Source of the DNA: Aurelia coerulea
Taxonomy: Eukaryota; Cnidaria; Scyphozoa; Semaeostomeae; Ulmaridae
Length of the DNA: 64,000 nucleotides
Reading direction: 5' to 3'
Assembly (NCBI GenBank): GCA_039566865.1
Contig: CM076959.1
Span: forward strand, 7,113,501 to 7,177,500
Both the position numbers and the translations under genes were made by a program. Positions 24,669 through 33,840 of this stretch are shown piece after piece (position 1 is the first letter of the stretch; each line of letters opens with the position of its first letter). Under the pieces are notes generated by a model. The model searched no databases. It saw only the letters and a list, made by a program, of their open reading frames with translations, and had not been told where the DNA came from.

Positions 24669-25832
24669 TTGTGGTCCACAAAAAGTTTAGAGGGACTTAA
24701 CTATCTTTCAGGTTGCAGTAAATGTTGGAAACTTTCCAGAGAGAGTCTTGAAAAACCTGATTATTCAGGATTTGATTTTACGACCTGGAGACCTCGAGAA
24801 GGTGATAGCCACAAGGCATTGGCCGAAGAAACATTAAATGCAAGGACAAAGACAGCACGAGCAGAACTTGAGTCTGCATCTGGAGTCAGGTACAGTGAAC
24901 TGTTCCGTTTACCATATTTTGATCCCATCAAGGCACACCTAGTCGATCCAATGCACAATGTTTTGCTAGGGACAGCGAAGCATGCATTTAATATTTGGCT
25001 GAAAACAGGGCTGCTTGATGATAAAAAAGTTGAAATAATTGACAAAAGTATGAAAGAAATGGGTGCCACACGTGAACTTGGAAGAACAGTTGAGTCAATG
25101 GCTTTGCACAAAACAATGAAGGCGGAGGAATGGAAAAACTGGGTCTTGGTGTATTCCTTGTATTGCCTCAAAGATATCATGCCAAAAGCACATTACAATT
25201 TGTGGCAAATTTTTGTACGTGCTTGTAAGTTGCTATTGACATCAATGCCAGTACGGCCCTGTTTATGGCTTTTGGGCTTTTTCGTTCGAGCGATATAATG
25301 GCATTTTGGGTGAGTATAATACTAATAATCGATCAATAACTATCACTCTGAAGACAAAGTTATAAGTACAAACAATATAGACACGGTCTGAAGAGGGTGT
25401 GCGAAACTGCATTAGCGCCCAACTGCTATGCTGGCATTGGTCAGAGAAAAACAAGTCCTTCTTGAAAATGATATATTCCAGGCAGTTTTTACGCATGTCA
25501 CTGCACCAAAACTTGATGTTCTCTGCAACAAAGAAATTGAGGAGCTTACTGCGACCATGCAAGAACTTTTCCCACAAAATGCTCCAATTCAGATATCAAA
25601 ATTTGTACGATCGTACGAACGAGTACTTTATGGCCGAGAAATGCTATGCATGAGAGGGTACAGAGGAGGAGCTATGAAAGATCATTTTGTAATGGTACGA
25701 AGCAGCCGGTATGTAGCTGACAGAAGACCCGCAGAAGTTTGCAAAATCATAAAAGTGGATATAAAGCTTGGTTCTGAAAATTACGTCGAACTTATGTTCT
25801 TACGCTTATCCATCTTCGAAGAGCACCCATAG
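24669..25832 (+). pseudogene. Tnp2/Transposase_21-like (EnSpm/CACTA- or KDZ-type) transposase, decayed
   Basis: The first block contains AHLVDPMHNVLLGTAKHAF, then AEEWKNWVLVYSLYCLKDIM and NLWQIFVRACKLLLTS, the typical order of the Transposase_21-like catalytic region. The frame then breaks at about 25245; in the next frame YGPVYGFWAFSFERYNGILG follows, carrying the conserved FERYNG block. The segment normally lying between these blocks is missing, so an internal deletion of roughly 100 bp is inferred. A third block from 25428 holds FVRSYERVLYGREMLC and RYVADRRPAEVCKII, fitting the C-terminal region. The opening codon is not an ATG, so the N-terminus is missing. Such proteins cut and join transposon ends in the nucleus; this copy cannot be active. 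Its class (CACTA or KDZ) is uncertain. Confidence 0.7.
25361..25420 (+). repeat. ~50 bp segment shared with 61467-61520 (inverted)
   Basis: From TACAAACA through GACACGGTCTGAAGAGGG to GCATTAGCGCC, this segment matches the complement of 61467-61520 with about one mismatch. It interrupts the transposase remnant between its FERYNG block and C-terminal block, so it is probably an insertion or a conserved exon of a second element. In one frame it reads QYRHGLKRVCETALAP. Confidence 0.6.
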
Positions 25833-26419
25833 AAAAATCTTTATGGTGAAATGTGCCCCATGAAGCTTTGGTCAACGACTGTCAAATAACTTTGTTTCGC
25901 ACCGTTAAATTTTGTTTTATGCAAGGCCTGCTTTACTAAGTCAAAAGTAACGTATTACGATTTTCTTGTAGAACATTGCGAGCAGAGTAGAGTAAAGGTA
26001 TCTGACGTTGTATACTTTGTAATATAAATGTCATTTCGAGTTTAAAGCTTTGAAAATAGATTCGTCAGAAACCACTTTATCTTTTGGACTCGAATTTTAC
26101 TTGCCAGCAGAAAGAGCTAAGTATTTTTGTAATTAATTTCGTTTTTTATGATTACGATGTTCACTATATGAAAATTCCTTGCTTGCAAAATGGACCTAAA
26201 ACACTTGATCAAGTTGTACAAAAACGAAAACGCGGACAGCACGGACATTTCTTGTATGTCTTTGTGATGGAATATTTGGCTTATTTAGAGGTTTCTTACC
26301 TATATCTTAACACAATAAACACTATTTCTCGCCATTCAGAAAATTCAAATGTTTTTCCGCGTTCTCGAGATTGAATCTGCTTCACATACTGAGCTGGAAT
26401 GTCGCGTGATGAGCATGCA
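25833..26419. other. No gene recognised
   Basis: AT-rich DNA without a convincing exon. 26190-26215 (CCTAAAACACTTGATCAA) resembles the arms of the foldback element at 29.6 kb. Confidence 0.4.
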
Positions 26420-26902
26420 TCAAAGCTGGTAACAGGGAATGAGGTAGGGTCGGGGGCAGGGGCAGGGTTTGTTCTCGATGAGAGAACATGTGGGGGCTTC
26501 CATCTCTATGTTTCTCGGTGCAGTGGCTGATCTTTGCAACGCTGGCTCCGGCTCTGGATTTGTGATCGTTGCTGTGTTGGCTTGAGATCGTGACTCATTC
26601 TGTGCTGCTAGGGTCGCACAAACTGCCTCTTGTGCAACTTGTGCCATGCTGTTTTGAACAGCTCTTTGCACCATAACTTCCACCCTTCTCTCCAGCTTTG
26701 CGGAGGTCATTGCTCCTTGATCTCGCTCAATTGGAACTGATGGTCCGGGGATGATGGCTGCAGATTGCACTGGTGGTTGCACACCACTTGTGCTAGGCTG
26801 AAAACTCAGAGTATTGTTGGTTGTGCTTGCTCTAACCTTACGCCTATGAACTGGTCGTGCTGCTGCTGCTGCTCTTGCTCGTTTCGGCGGCACTTTAGGC
26901 AT
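26420..26902 (-). CDS. Ala/Arg- and Ser/Thr/Gln-rich protein, possible retroelement N-terminal ORF
   Basis: From the ATG at 26900-26902 a 160-codon frame reads MPKVPPKRARAAAAARPVHR, then a low-complexity part (STSGVQPPVQSAAIIPGPSV), then a helical part (KLERRVEVMVQRAVQNSMAQ, VAQEAVCATLAAQN), then an acidic/Ser-rich end with CPCPRP. The frame continues upstream of the ATG but changes character there, since that part is a reverse-transcriptase remnant. I recall short Ala/Ser/Pro-rich proteins of this kind as first ORFs of cnidarian retroelements and tyrosine-recombinase elements, but there is no diagnostic motif. A start 114 bases further upstream is possible but would include the RT remnant. 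Confidence 0.4.
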   Translation of the reverse strand: MPKVPPKRARAAAAARPVHRRKVRASTTNNTLSFQPSTSGVQPPVQSAAIIPGPSVPIERDQGAMTSAKLERRVEVMVQRAVQNSMAQVAQEAVCATLAAQNESRSQANTATITNPEPEPALQRSATAPRNIEMEAPTCSLIENKPCPCPRPYLIPCYQL

Positions 26903-26914
26903 GTTTGAATTTGA

Positions 26915-27085
26915 ATTTATTTTGTGGCAGTACACCATAGTGTTCCAATTTTGATAACAGAATTTTATGACTGACAGTATCAAACGCCTTTTGCAAATTA
27001 AAAAAAAATACCACAACCAAATCTTTTATTGTCAAGTGTGGTTTCTGTCAGACTCACTAGGGCATGATCAATTGAATGGTTTGCC
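26915..27085 (-). pseudogene. LINE reverse-transcriptase fragment (RT motif A)
   Basis: The minus strand reads HSIDHALVSLTETTLDNK, then after a T-run with a one-base shift NLQKAFDTVSHKILLSKLE and HYGV. The block AFDTVSHxILLxKLExYGV is the classic RT motif A region of Jockey/CR1/L2-like non-LTR retrotransposons. Only ~55 codons remain, and a frameshift sits in the homopolymer. The remnant joins directly onto the Ala-rich ORF downstream. Confidence 0.7.
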
Positions 27086-27148
27086 GCCTTCTTTGCTAAT
27101 AAAAAATGACAGCATGGAAGGTCCTTCACTTAGCATGGAAGGTTCTTA

Positions 27149-27433
27149 TCAACATAAGAAAACACGCTGCAAACTTGGCAAACAACTGAAGAAGCAGCAG
27201 ACCTCTTGTAACCTCTTACCAGTGATATATTCGTAATCTTTCACTGTTGGCACTGGCACACAATGCCAAGTCTTTGTTCTCTTGCCCCACTTCCTTGCGT
27301 ATACCAAGTCTCCCGCTCTTGTTTTAAGTTGATTTCTTCCCAAATGTGCATTGTAATCCAAGGATGCCAATTGACTTATGGTAATAAAAGCATCATTTTT
27401 GTAGCCAATACGCTGTGGACAGCATTCTAACAT
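27149..27433 (-). CDS. Terminal-exon fragment of an unknown transposon-like protein
   Basis: The minus strand after a possible acceptor (TATTTCACAG or TTATGTTAG) reads ECCPQRIGYKNDAFITISQL, then LASLDYNAHLGRNQLKTRAG and KRTKTWHCVPVPTVKDYEY. The LDYNAHLxRxQxxTxxG pattern resembles C-terminal sequences of transposase-like proteins that I remember from cnidarian genomes. No family name can be given. It lies on the same strand as the RT fragment and Ala-rich ORF, but need not belong to them. Confidence 0.35.
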   Translation of the reverse strand: MLECCPQRIGYKNDAFITISQLASLDYNAHLGRNQLKTRAGDLVYARKWGKRTKTWHCVPVPTVKDYEYITGKRLQEVCCFFSCLPSLQRVFLC

Positions 27434-28860
27434 AAGGCTGTGAAATACCTAGGAAAAGGAGAAAACTAATCTTTGAAGATCCTCAAGGAAATCACAATTT
27501 GTGGGGAATGATTGAACAAAATGCTGAGTCTGACAGGAAAAGATGACCCTTTCTTTGTTGTTTCTATTCATGTTTTGTTTAACATGTAAACTGTGAAAAC
27601 ATTTACTGTATTCTTGATTTGTTTATTTTTTATGCATTAGGATTCATTCAGTTGATATGTTTTTGTTTGATTTGCTGAAAGCTAACAAGTTTAGTTTAGT
27701 TCAGTTGCAGAGTATATGTCCAATAAAACCATTATAAAAACTTCTATTTTGACTATAATTTAAATAATTCCCACTAGAGGTAATGATATGAACAGGTGTG
27801 CAAACAAAGGGTGCTGTTCATATCAAGGATAGAGTAATTTTCTGTGTTACAACGAAAACCCATTCATGAAACCATTGTATAAGAACAATTTAATTGTAAT
27901 CAAGGTGGTGCTGGTTGCTGCTGCAAAGCAAAGGTTTGATAATCTTTGACACTAAAGTGTGATAATCTTTGACATATAGGGAATTTAGGAATCTCAAGCA
28001 AACTGTCAGGTACTAAAACACCGAAATTCTCATGAGAAATTAAGAAACTTGTAGTTGATCGAAGTTTGTTATATAAAAATGTGTATTCGAAACATAAGCT
28101 TTGTGGCGGCCATGACACTTAAATGCAAATTCCCTGAATCTTGACTGTGAGTCGCAGTCTCGAACTCGGCTCAAATTTTTGAGTGATTTCGGTCTCGGTT
28201 TGGTCCACACCACACGCATCTGGATATTTTTGAAAACGCATCTTTGTAGCCGTTGTGGTTTCACGCCCACAAGTGGACGGCGTTTTCGGTCACCCAGTTT
28301 TAAGTGTCGCAGAGTTTTCGTGTGGACAATTTCAAAGATGCTCCTCGTGTGGATGCGGAATGCGGATCTTTTTATATGGATAGGCCTATAAATATATTAG
28401 ACTGATAATACAAGTTCGTAGACTCATTACATAAGTCCCTCTAACTTTTGATGTTGTAGTTGTTGTTGAATATAGCTTCTGTGTTGTAGCGACAAGTCTG
28501 CAGGGGGGGGGGGGGCGAAACAAGAGACTTTCTAGGAATTAGTCTAACCAGTTCGTAGTTATCGCCATACAAATGTTGTTGTTGTTGTTGTTGTTGTTGC
28601 GATAACTGGGAATATCTCGTGAGTCTTGAAATTTATATGGAGCATAGAGCTTTTCAAAAATAGCCGGATAGGTGTGGACCTAGCTTAGCTTTTATACAAT
28701 TTAGATAAAATAGTAAAATCAGCCCAATGAGACCAAAAAGCAATTTGAATGAGAAAAAGGGCGTGAGACCTAAGAACTACCGATCACACCAGTAGGATTA
28801 TTTGCCTTTTTAGGTGTTAATGATCAAAATTGAAGACGATAAGACTTTTTCCCATTCATC
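27434..28860. other. Non-coding stretch
   Basis: No convincing exons. Contains a G-run (28503-28515) and a (TTG)n microsatellite (28574-28599). 28140-28380 is CpG-richer, with GTGGTTTGGTCCACACCAC and GTGTGGAC blocks in both orientations, compatible with a decayed hAT-like MITE. Confidence 0.4.
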
Positions 28861-28962
28861 TGGTGACAGGCGATTTGCAGGTGATTTACAGCTGGTTTCA
28901 GATGATTTCAGGTGATTTCAGGTGGTTTCAGGTGATTTCAGGTGATTTCAGGTGATTTTAAC
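28861..28962. repeat. Minisatellite, unit GGTGATTTCA
   Basis: About nine adjacent copies of a 10 bp unit (AGGTGATTTC with variants) lie just left of the foldback element. Confidence 0.85.
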
Positions 28963-28987
28963 TTTTATAACATACGCTGTAAATATA

Positions 28988-29583
28988 CAGGGTGTCCCAA
29001 AAAAATTGTGCCCCGTTTGTCTGAAGATTGCGACAAAACGGCAAAAGATTCTTGCCAAACGCTTTAATGGTGGTGCTCTTCAGATGTTCAATTAAAGTTT
29101 GCCACCATCCCCATGAAAATCCGTTGAAAAATGACAGAGCTATGACCTTCAGAAGACCAAATTTGCCCTATCACTGAAACCAGCCGTCGGCCATTTTGTC
29201 TTACTATTTTGCAGCGATAAATAGCTTCATGGATTGAAAATGAAACAGCAACCTCCAATGTCATAGTTCTCGTGAAAATTCCGATAATCCTCGGAGAGTT
29301 CCACTATTTCTGACCTCACAGAAATTATTTCTTACCTCACGTGAAGATACTTATCACTGCAAAATAGTAAGACAAAATGGCCGACCGCTGGTTTCAGTCA
29401 CCAGGCAAATTTGGTCTTCTGAAGGTCATAGCTCCATTATTTTTCAACGGATTTTTACGGGGATGGTGGCAAACTTTAATTGAACATCTGAAGAGCACCA
29501 TCATGCAAAAGTTTGGCGAGAATCTTTTGCCGTCATGTCGCAATCTTCAGACAAACGGGGCACAATTTTTTTGGGACACCCTG
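28988..29583. mobile_element. Tc1/mariner-type foldback element (MITE), 596 bp
   Basis: The element starts CAGGGTGTCCCAAAAAAATT and ends with the complement (AATTTTTTTGGGACACCCTG), flanked on both sides by TA. Inverted arms of ~240 bp are ~90% alike; the centre is unrelated. TA target duplications and long arms fit a non-autonomous Tc1/mariner relative. It carries no gene; short frames in it are by-products. It sits inside the left arm of another inverted repeat that resumes after 29585. Confidence 0.85.
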
Positions 29584-29585
29584 TA

Positions 29586-29920
29586 GGTAAATTCAACTTC
29601 ACAAAAATTTCATGATTGCAAAATGACTGAAAAGGGCCTAAAACACTTGATCAAATCGTTAGGACTCTCCTCGCACAGAAAAATGCGCACAGTCCTTTCA
29701 TTTCTCTCAAGAGTTATAAGACATAGATTTTCAAACAGATACTAAAGATTTTCAATTTCATGGCAATAGATGTCTGGACGACATCTCTCACCCATGAGAA
29801 ATTGCATTTTCTCTGTTATGCTGAGCGAGGAATTCTTTACGATTTGATCAAGCATTTTAGGCCTTTCTCAGTAATTTTGCAACCACCAAGTTTTTGTAAA
29901 CTTGAATTTACCACGTATTT
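29586..29920. repeat. Second, older foldback element interrupted by the MITE
   Basis: 29590-29690 (GGTAAATTCAA, GGCCTAAAACACTTGATCAA, CTCCTCGC) pairs with the complement of 29815-29920. Bases just left of the MITE (ACATACGCTGTAAATA) pair with the far end of the right arm (ATACGTGGTAAATTCAAG). The MITE therefore inserted into the left arm of this element. Confidence 0.55.
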
Positions 29921-30155
29921 CAGTGCTCGTAAGAAAGGTGAGAAAAGTCACAAAAATACTTCAATATTTTGGCTGTCAAGCAAACATTGATTCATTCCAA
30001 TCCATTCAGTACTCTTGATGCTATGAATTTTGAAAAGTGGGAACTTTTTCTGGCTCACCCGGTATGTCGTATTGACATTCTAAAATCACATCACAATGTG
30101 AAGACTTTCCAGTTTTAACAGGAAAGAGGAAAGAATATAGTCTGTCTTTCCTTAC

Positions 30156-32299
30156 CTTGCTCAATCCAAGCTGGAAACTCCGCTGAAAAACTTGACAGCA
30201 TGACTTTATGTCCTAGAAAGATTTGTAAAAAAGTGTGATAATGGATTGTTGACAATGATCAATTCATGACACATGCTGAAAGCACAATAATTATAATCTT
30301 GCTCACTGTGTTGTATCTTTTCGACGGGATTGCGAGAAAAGCTGGAAAACAGTTCGAACTTAATTTGAATACTGTAATGGCGGCACTGAATCCTCAATGT
30401 GACATAGAGGATTACACAAGACAAGAGAAGAAGAACGAAGGAAAAGCAACATTATCGAGCTTTTCATGCAATCCCATGGAAAAGGAACAATGCAGCGAGT
30501 AAAGAATATAGTTTGGATCATAATATAGGCCATATAAATGGTGCATTATTTTAGGACTTTGTCAGCTACAATATTCAAGAAATACTTTGGTGTTGCTTCT
30601 GGATTGAATCAAAAGTTACTTTATCGCCTCCTTTCTGTACATTCTGCCACTGCTTTCTGCAGTATATATCCGTGAAGGGAGATTTGTCGAAAAATAAAGC
30701 ATATTGACTTTGCCTACCTTTCTTAGCTTCGATGAGTGTTTTACCGTGATCCTTTATGTCATTCAAAGTGCAGTTGGTTCCCAATTTAGCATAATATATT
30801 GTGCAGTTGAGGGCATTCTCCGTGAGATTGTTCACCTCCGTCTCGAAGATCTAAAACGAACAACTTATATGAATATCTTGTCGAATTGCAACTTTCTGCA
30901 ATCACGGTTCTCTCTCGCCACGGTTTAATTTGTTTCAAGCTGTTGGAAAAAGGCGATAGGACACTGAATTTCATATTTTTGGTTGTAGCTTTTGCCGTAG
31001 CTGTTGAAGTCCAACTTTTGCAAAATTTAGCACTAAAACTGCAAAATTCAGGGTATTGCAGTTGTTTATCATGAAGAATATTTACGTTTTCTCCTTTGTT
31101 TTTTTTACCAAAGAGTTGATTGCTTGCCTATGAATTTCTTTCGAGTGTTCAGATAAAGTTGTTTGTAATCAAGAAAACAATTTTTTACAACTTAGCCTAA
31201 AATGTTTCTTTTCTCTTTTGCACCTTTTCATTTTTAAGCTGAAAGTTTCCAATACATTTTCTGGAAAGTCCTAGAATAATAGGTTGAAAACGAATATCAA
31301 TTTTTGTAGATATATTAGCCCTATATGTATGCCATCAGTAATTTTCATGAAACTTTTCTTGATTTTGAAGAGTGTTAATTATTGCTTAATTTCTTGTATT
31401 ACCAAAGAAACGTTTCTTGACATATATCAAGAATCTATCAGGTGGGAAGAAAAAGTGTTCTGTGACGTTCAAAGTTTAAAGCTAACATTGCACCAGAATA
31501 AGGTTTCAACGACATATTCACCATTACTTATTTGAATTTAGCTCTTTTCAAAATTTCTTAAATTTTCAGCCAACATATTCAATAGTACTAGTTTCTCCCA
31601 TACAAAAATGGTGTTTAGTTTCTCTGTGAAAAAACCATGTCAATAAAAATTTATGAGAAATATGACTTGGTAAATTACCTCCTTCCGTATATCAATAAAC
31701 TCTTCTGTGAAAACGCTTGCTTTTATTGCCACTGCCTTGGCAAAGCGTTTTTTTCCCCTCATTTTTACAGTTGTAGTCATGAGCCATGTCAGAACCTGCA
31801 AGTACATTAAAAGGAATCATTTTTTGATTACATTTTAAAAAAAAAATAAATTTTTAGGGATTTCTTACGGATTTTTCTTGAAAACAAAAGCATTTTTGCC
31901 ATAACGTCTCTCGTTTTAATCAGTCGTTCTCTTCTACTGATAAATAGGTTGGAAAATATGTTAGATTGATGTTACAGTTTCACTTCATCAGAAATACTGC
32001 TAAATCTGTTGAACGCCGCAGAAATGAAAATGGACGCATATTATCGCAAGTTAAAGTATCCAAACGATTTGCTCCCTGTAAAAGATTCTTCTCAATACAA
32101 ATTTTTTTCCTAATCACGGATAACGGTATATACGGATTTGACAGGAGGAATTGATTAACAAATATCATGGCACTTACGTGGACCTCGTTCTCCTTTATTT
32201 TTCGGATGATATTTTCCTCAAGACACTCCAGCACATATTTCGTCTCAAAAGAATTGGTCGGTTGGCTGTCGATGCAATTTGCAATGTCCTGAACAATAT
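30156..32299 (-). CDS. Unrecognised multi-exon gene, four internal exons
   Basis: Four exons can be chained in 5'-to-3' order with AG/GT borders and matching phases. Exon a, 32299-32178, contains DIVQDIANCIDSQPTNSFET and ENIIRKIKENEVH; its donor is GTAAGT. Exon b, 31795-31679, contains VLTWLMTTTVKMRGKKRFAK and VFTEEFIDIRKE. Exon c, 30839-30698, contains IFETEVNNLTENALNCTIYY and LGTNCTLNDIKDHGKTLIEA. Exon d, 30212-30156, contains HKVMLSSFSAEFPAWIEQ; its donor is GTAAGG. Phases are 0 at a/b and b/c, and the single G at the end of c is completed by GA of d. I do not recognise the family. Neither the first nor the last exon was found. The agreement of four borders makes chance unlikely. Confidence 0.6.
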
Positions 32300-32792
32300 C
32301 TGATTGCAATTTGAGAACAATTAGATACTAAGATGAAAGTAAAGTTGATTCTTAAGGTATTTATCATAGGCATTGTTGTGTTCCAGAAAGTAAAAGGCGC
32401 TGTTTCAGAGGTGAAAGTACCTCTTTGATAGATCTCAAATTTACTCTGCTATGGTAGCTCGAGTACCATACGTAGTACGTTGATTTGTACGTAGGCCATT
32501 TGTTGCATTTTGAAAATGTCCTATTGCTTTAGCCTCGGACTTGATATCAAAATAATACAGATGGATCCGAGGTCGCTATTCTTTTATCTACCATAGAGTA
32601 CCAAATAAACCAGTCTCACTAAAAAATTTAAGGCATAAAAATGCGAATTTCTAACATCAGATATTCACTGTTGGATCGCCTGGAGTTGTGCGCAGAGTCT
32701 CGCGGGAGCTCGGGCAAGGCTTCCCGCCAGAAACAACGCGATTTGTTTTGGCGGCAAATTCGTTCTTCGGGCCCGAGAAGCAATTTATCAAA

Positions 32793-32941
32793 ATGTTTGG
32801 ACTTTTTGCAGCCTGCCTGGTCCTGGTTTTTATGTGCGAATGTACATGTTTTGTTTCGTGTGCAAATGAGGAAAGTTTTAAGCATTCTGAGGAGAATAAT
32901 TCAAGTGGACAACTTCCATTCTTTGAAATCCAGATCAACAA
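32793..32941 (+). CDS. First exon of a small secreted protein
   Basis: From the ATG at 32793 the frame reads MFGLFAACLVLVFMCECTCF, then VSCANEESFKHSEENNSSGQ, LPFFEIQINK, and reaches a strong donor (AA/GTGAGTAG at 32942). The first ~23 residues form a hydrophobic signal peptide with a likely cut near VSC-ANEES; the rest is hydrophilic. Upstream, 32680-32790 is CpG-rich in an otherwise AT-rich area and could be 5'UTR or promoter. The second exon was not found. It could be a peptide precursor or any secreted protein; nothing identifies it as a toxin. An upstream in-frame start at 32688 is less likely because it would bury the signal peptide. Confidence 0.5.
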
Positions 32942-33287
32942 GTGAGTAGTATACAGCCTATACAAGACGAAACTAACGATTTAAAATCAAACGCAGTGCA
33001 TACATGTTTTGCCTTAAGTTTTCGGAAGACAAGTTGAGGAATTTTACATGAAATACCCCCAAATGATAGAACTTTCTGCCTGTCTAGATGTCTAGCCTGT
33101 CCGTGATCGTTGATGACCTTGTAGCAACTGGTCACATTAAACTGGGCGATTCAAGCAACCCCTTTTCTTCCTTCGGATGGGCTTTTTTTATTCCAGCTCA
33201 GTCCAAATTTTGATCAGTTCAGTTCATACTCAACAATAAACTCATTAAAACTCTAAATATATATTCAGAATAACTGTAATGCTAAGA

Positions 33288-33592
33288 ATACCATAAAAGC
33301 TCTGTTAAGCCTCTAGGGGGGGGGCTTATTAAAATTAGGACACTCCAGATGGGGGGATTAAAAGAGAGGGGGCTTATTACAGAGGGGTTTTTTCACAAAT
33401 CAAATTTCAAAATTAACATGCAAACTTATTTAGCTGAATAAATGGAAAATATTGTGTAACCTCTGGAATTTGATATAAGTGGGGGGGGGGGGTAATAGAG
33501 AGGGGGGCTTTAAAAATTTTGGCTCAGAGGGGAGGGGCTTATTGGAGAGGGCGGTTTAATAGAGAGGGAGCTTAATAGAGCTTTCACAGTAT
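33288..33592. repeat. G-rich element with short terminal inverted repeats
   Basis: The ends pair as AAAGCTCTGTTAAGC / GCTTAATAGAGCTTT. The interior is a degenerate series of GAGAGGGGGCTTATTA-like units with G runs of 6-13. The G-strand runs are strong candidates for G-quadruplexes. Confidence 0.6.
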
Positions 33593-33840
33593 ACAACTTT
33601 TGAAATTTTATTCATATGGCAACCACAGGTGCAAGCTCAGCAGTAAATAGAAAGTTCAAAAAAGTTAAAATTCATAAACTAAGATGTCTTTGGATTGCAC
33701 AATTTTAGCCAAACTGATTAAGTCCTTACCAAACGTCCAGCCATTGCAAAAGCTACACAGTCTCCAATTTTGTCATTAATCTATTCTAAATCTTATTATT
33801 AAAGTCATTTTGCTCAATTTTCATTGAAGCTATATACTGT

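Noticed and set aside
29377..29586. 69-codon frame ending at the MITE terminus
   Set aside because: It lies in the inverted arm of a non-coding foldback element.
32657..32965. Two 85-102 codon minus-strand frames opposite the secreted-protein exon
   Set aside because: No motifs; they exist because the CpG-rich block has few stops.
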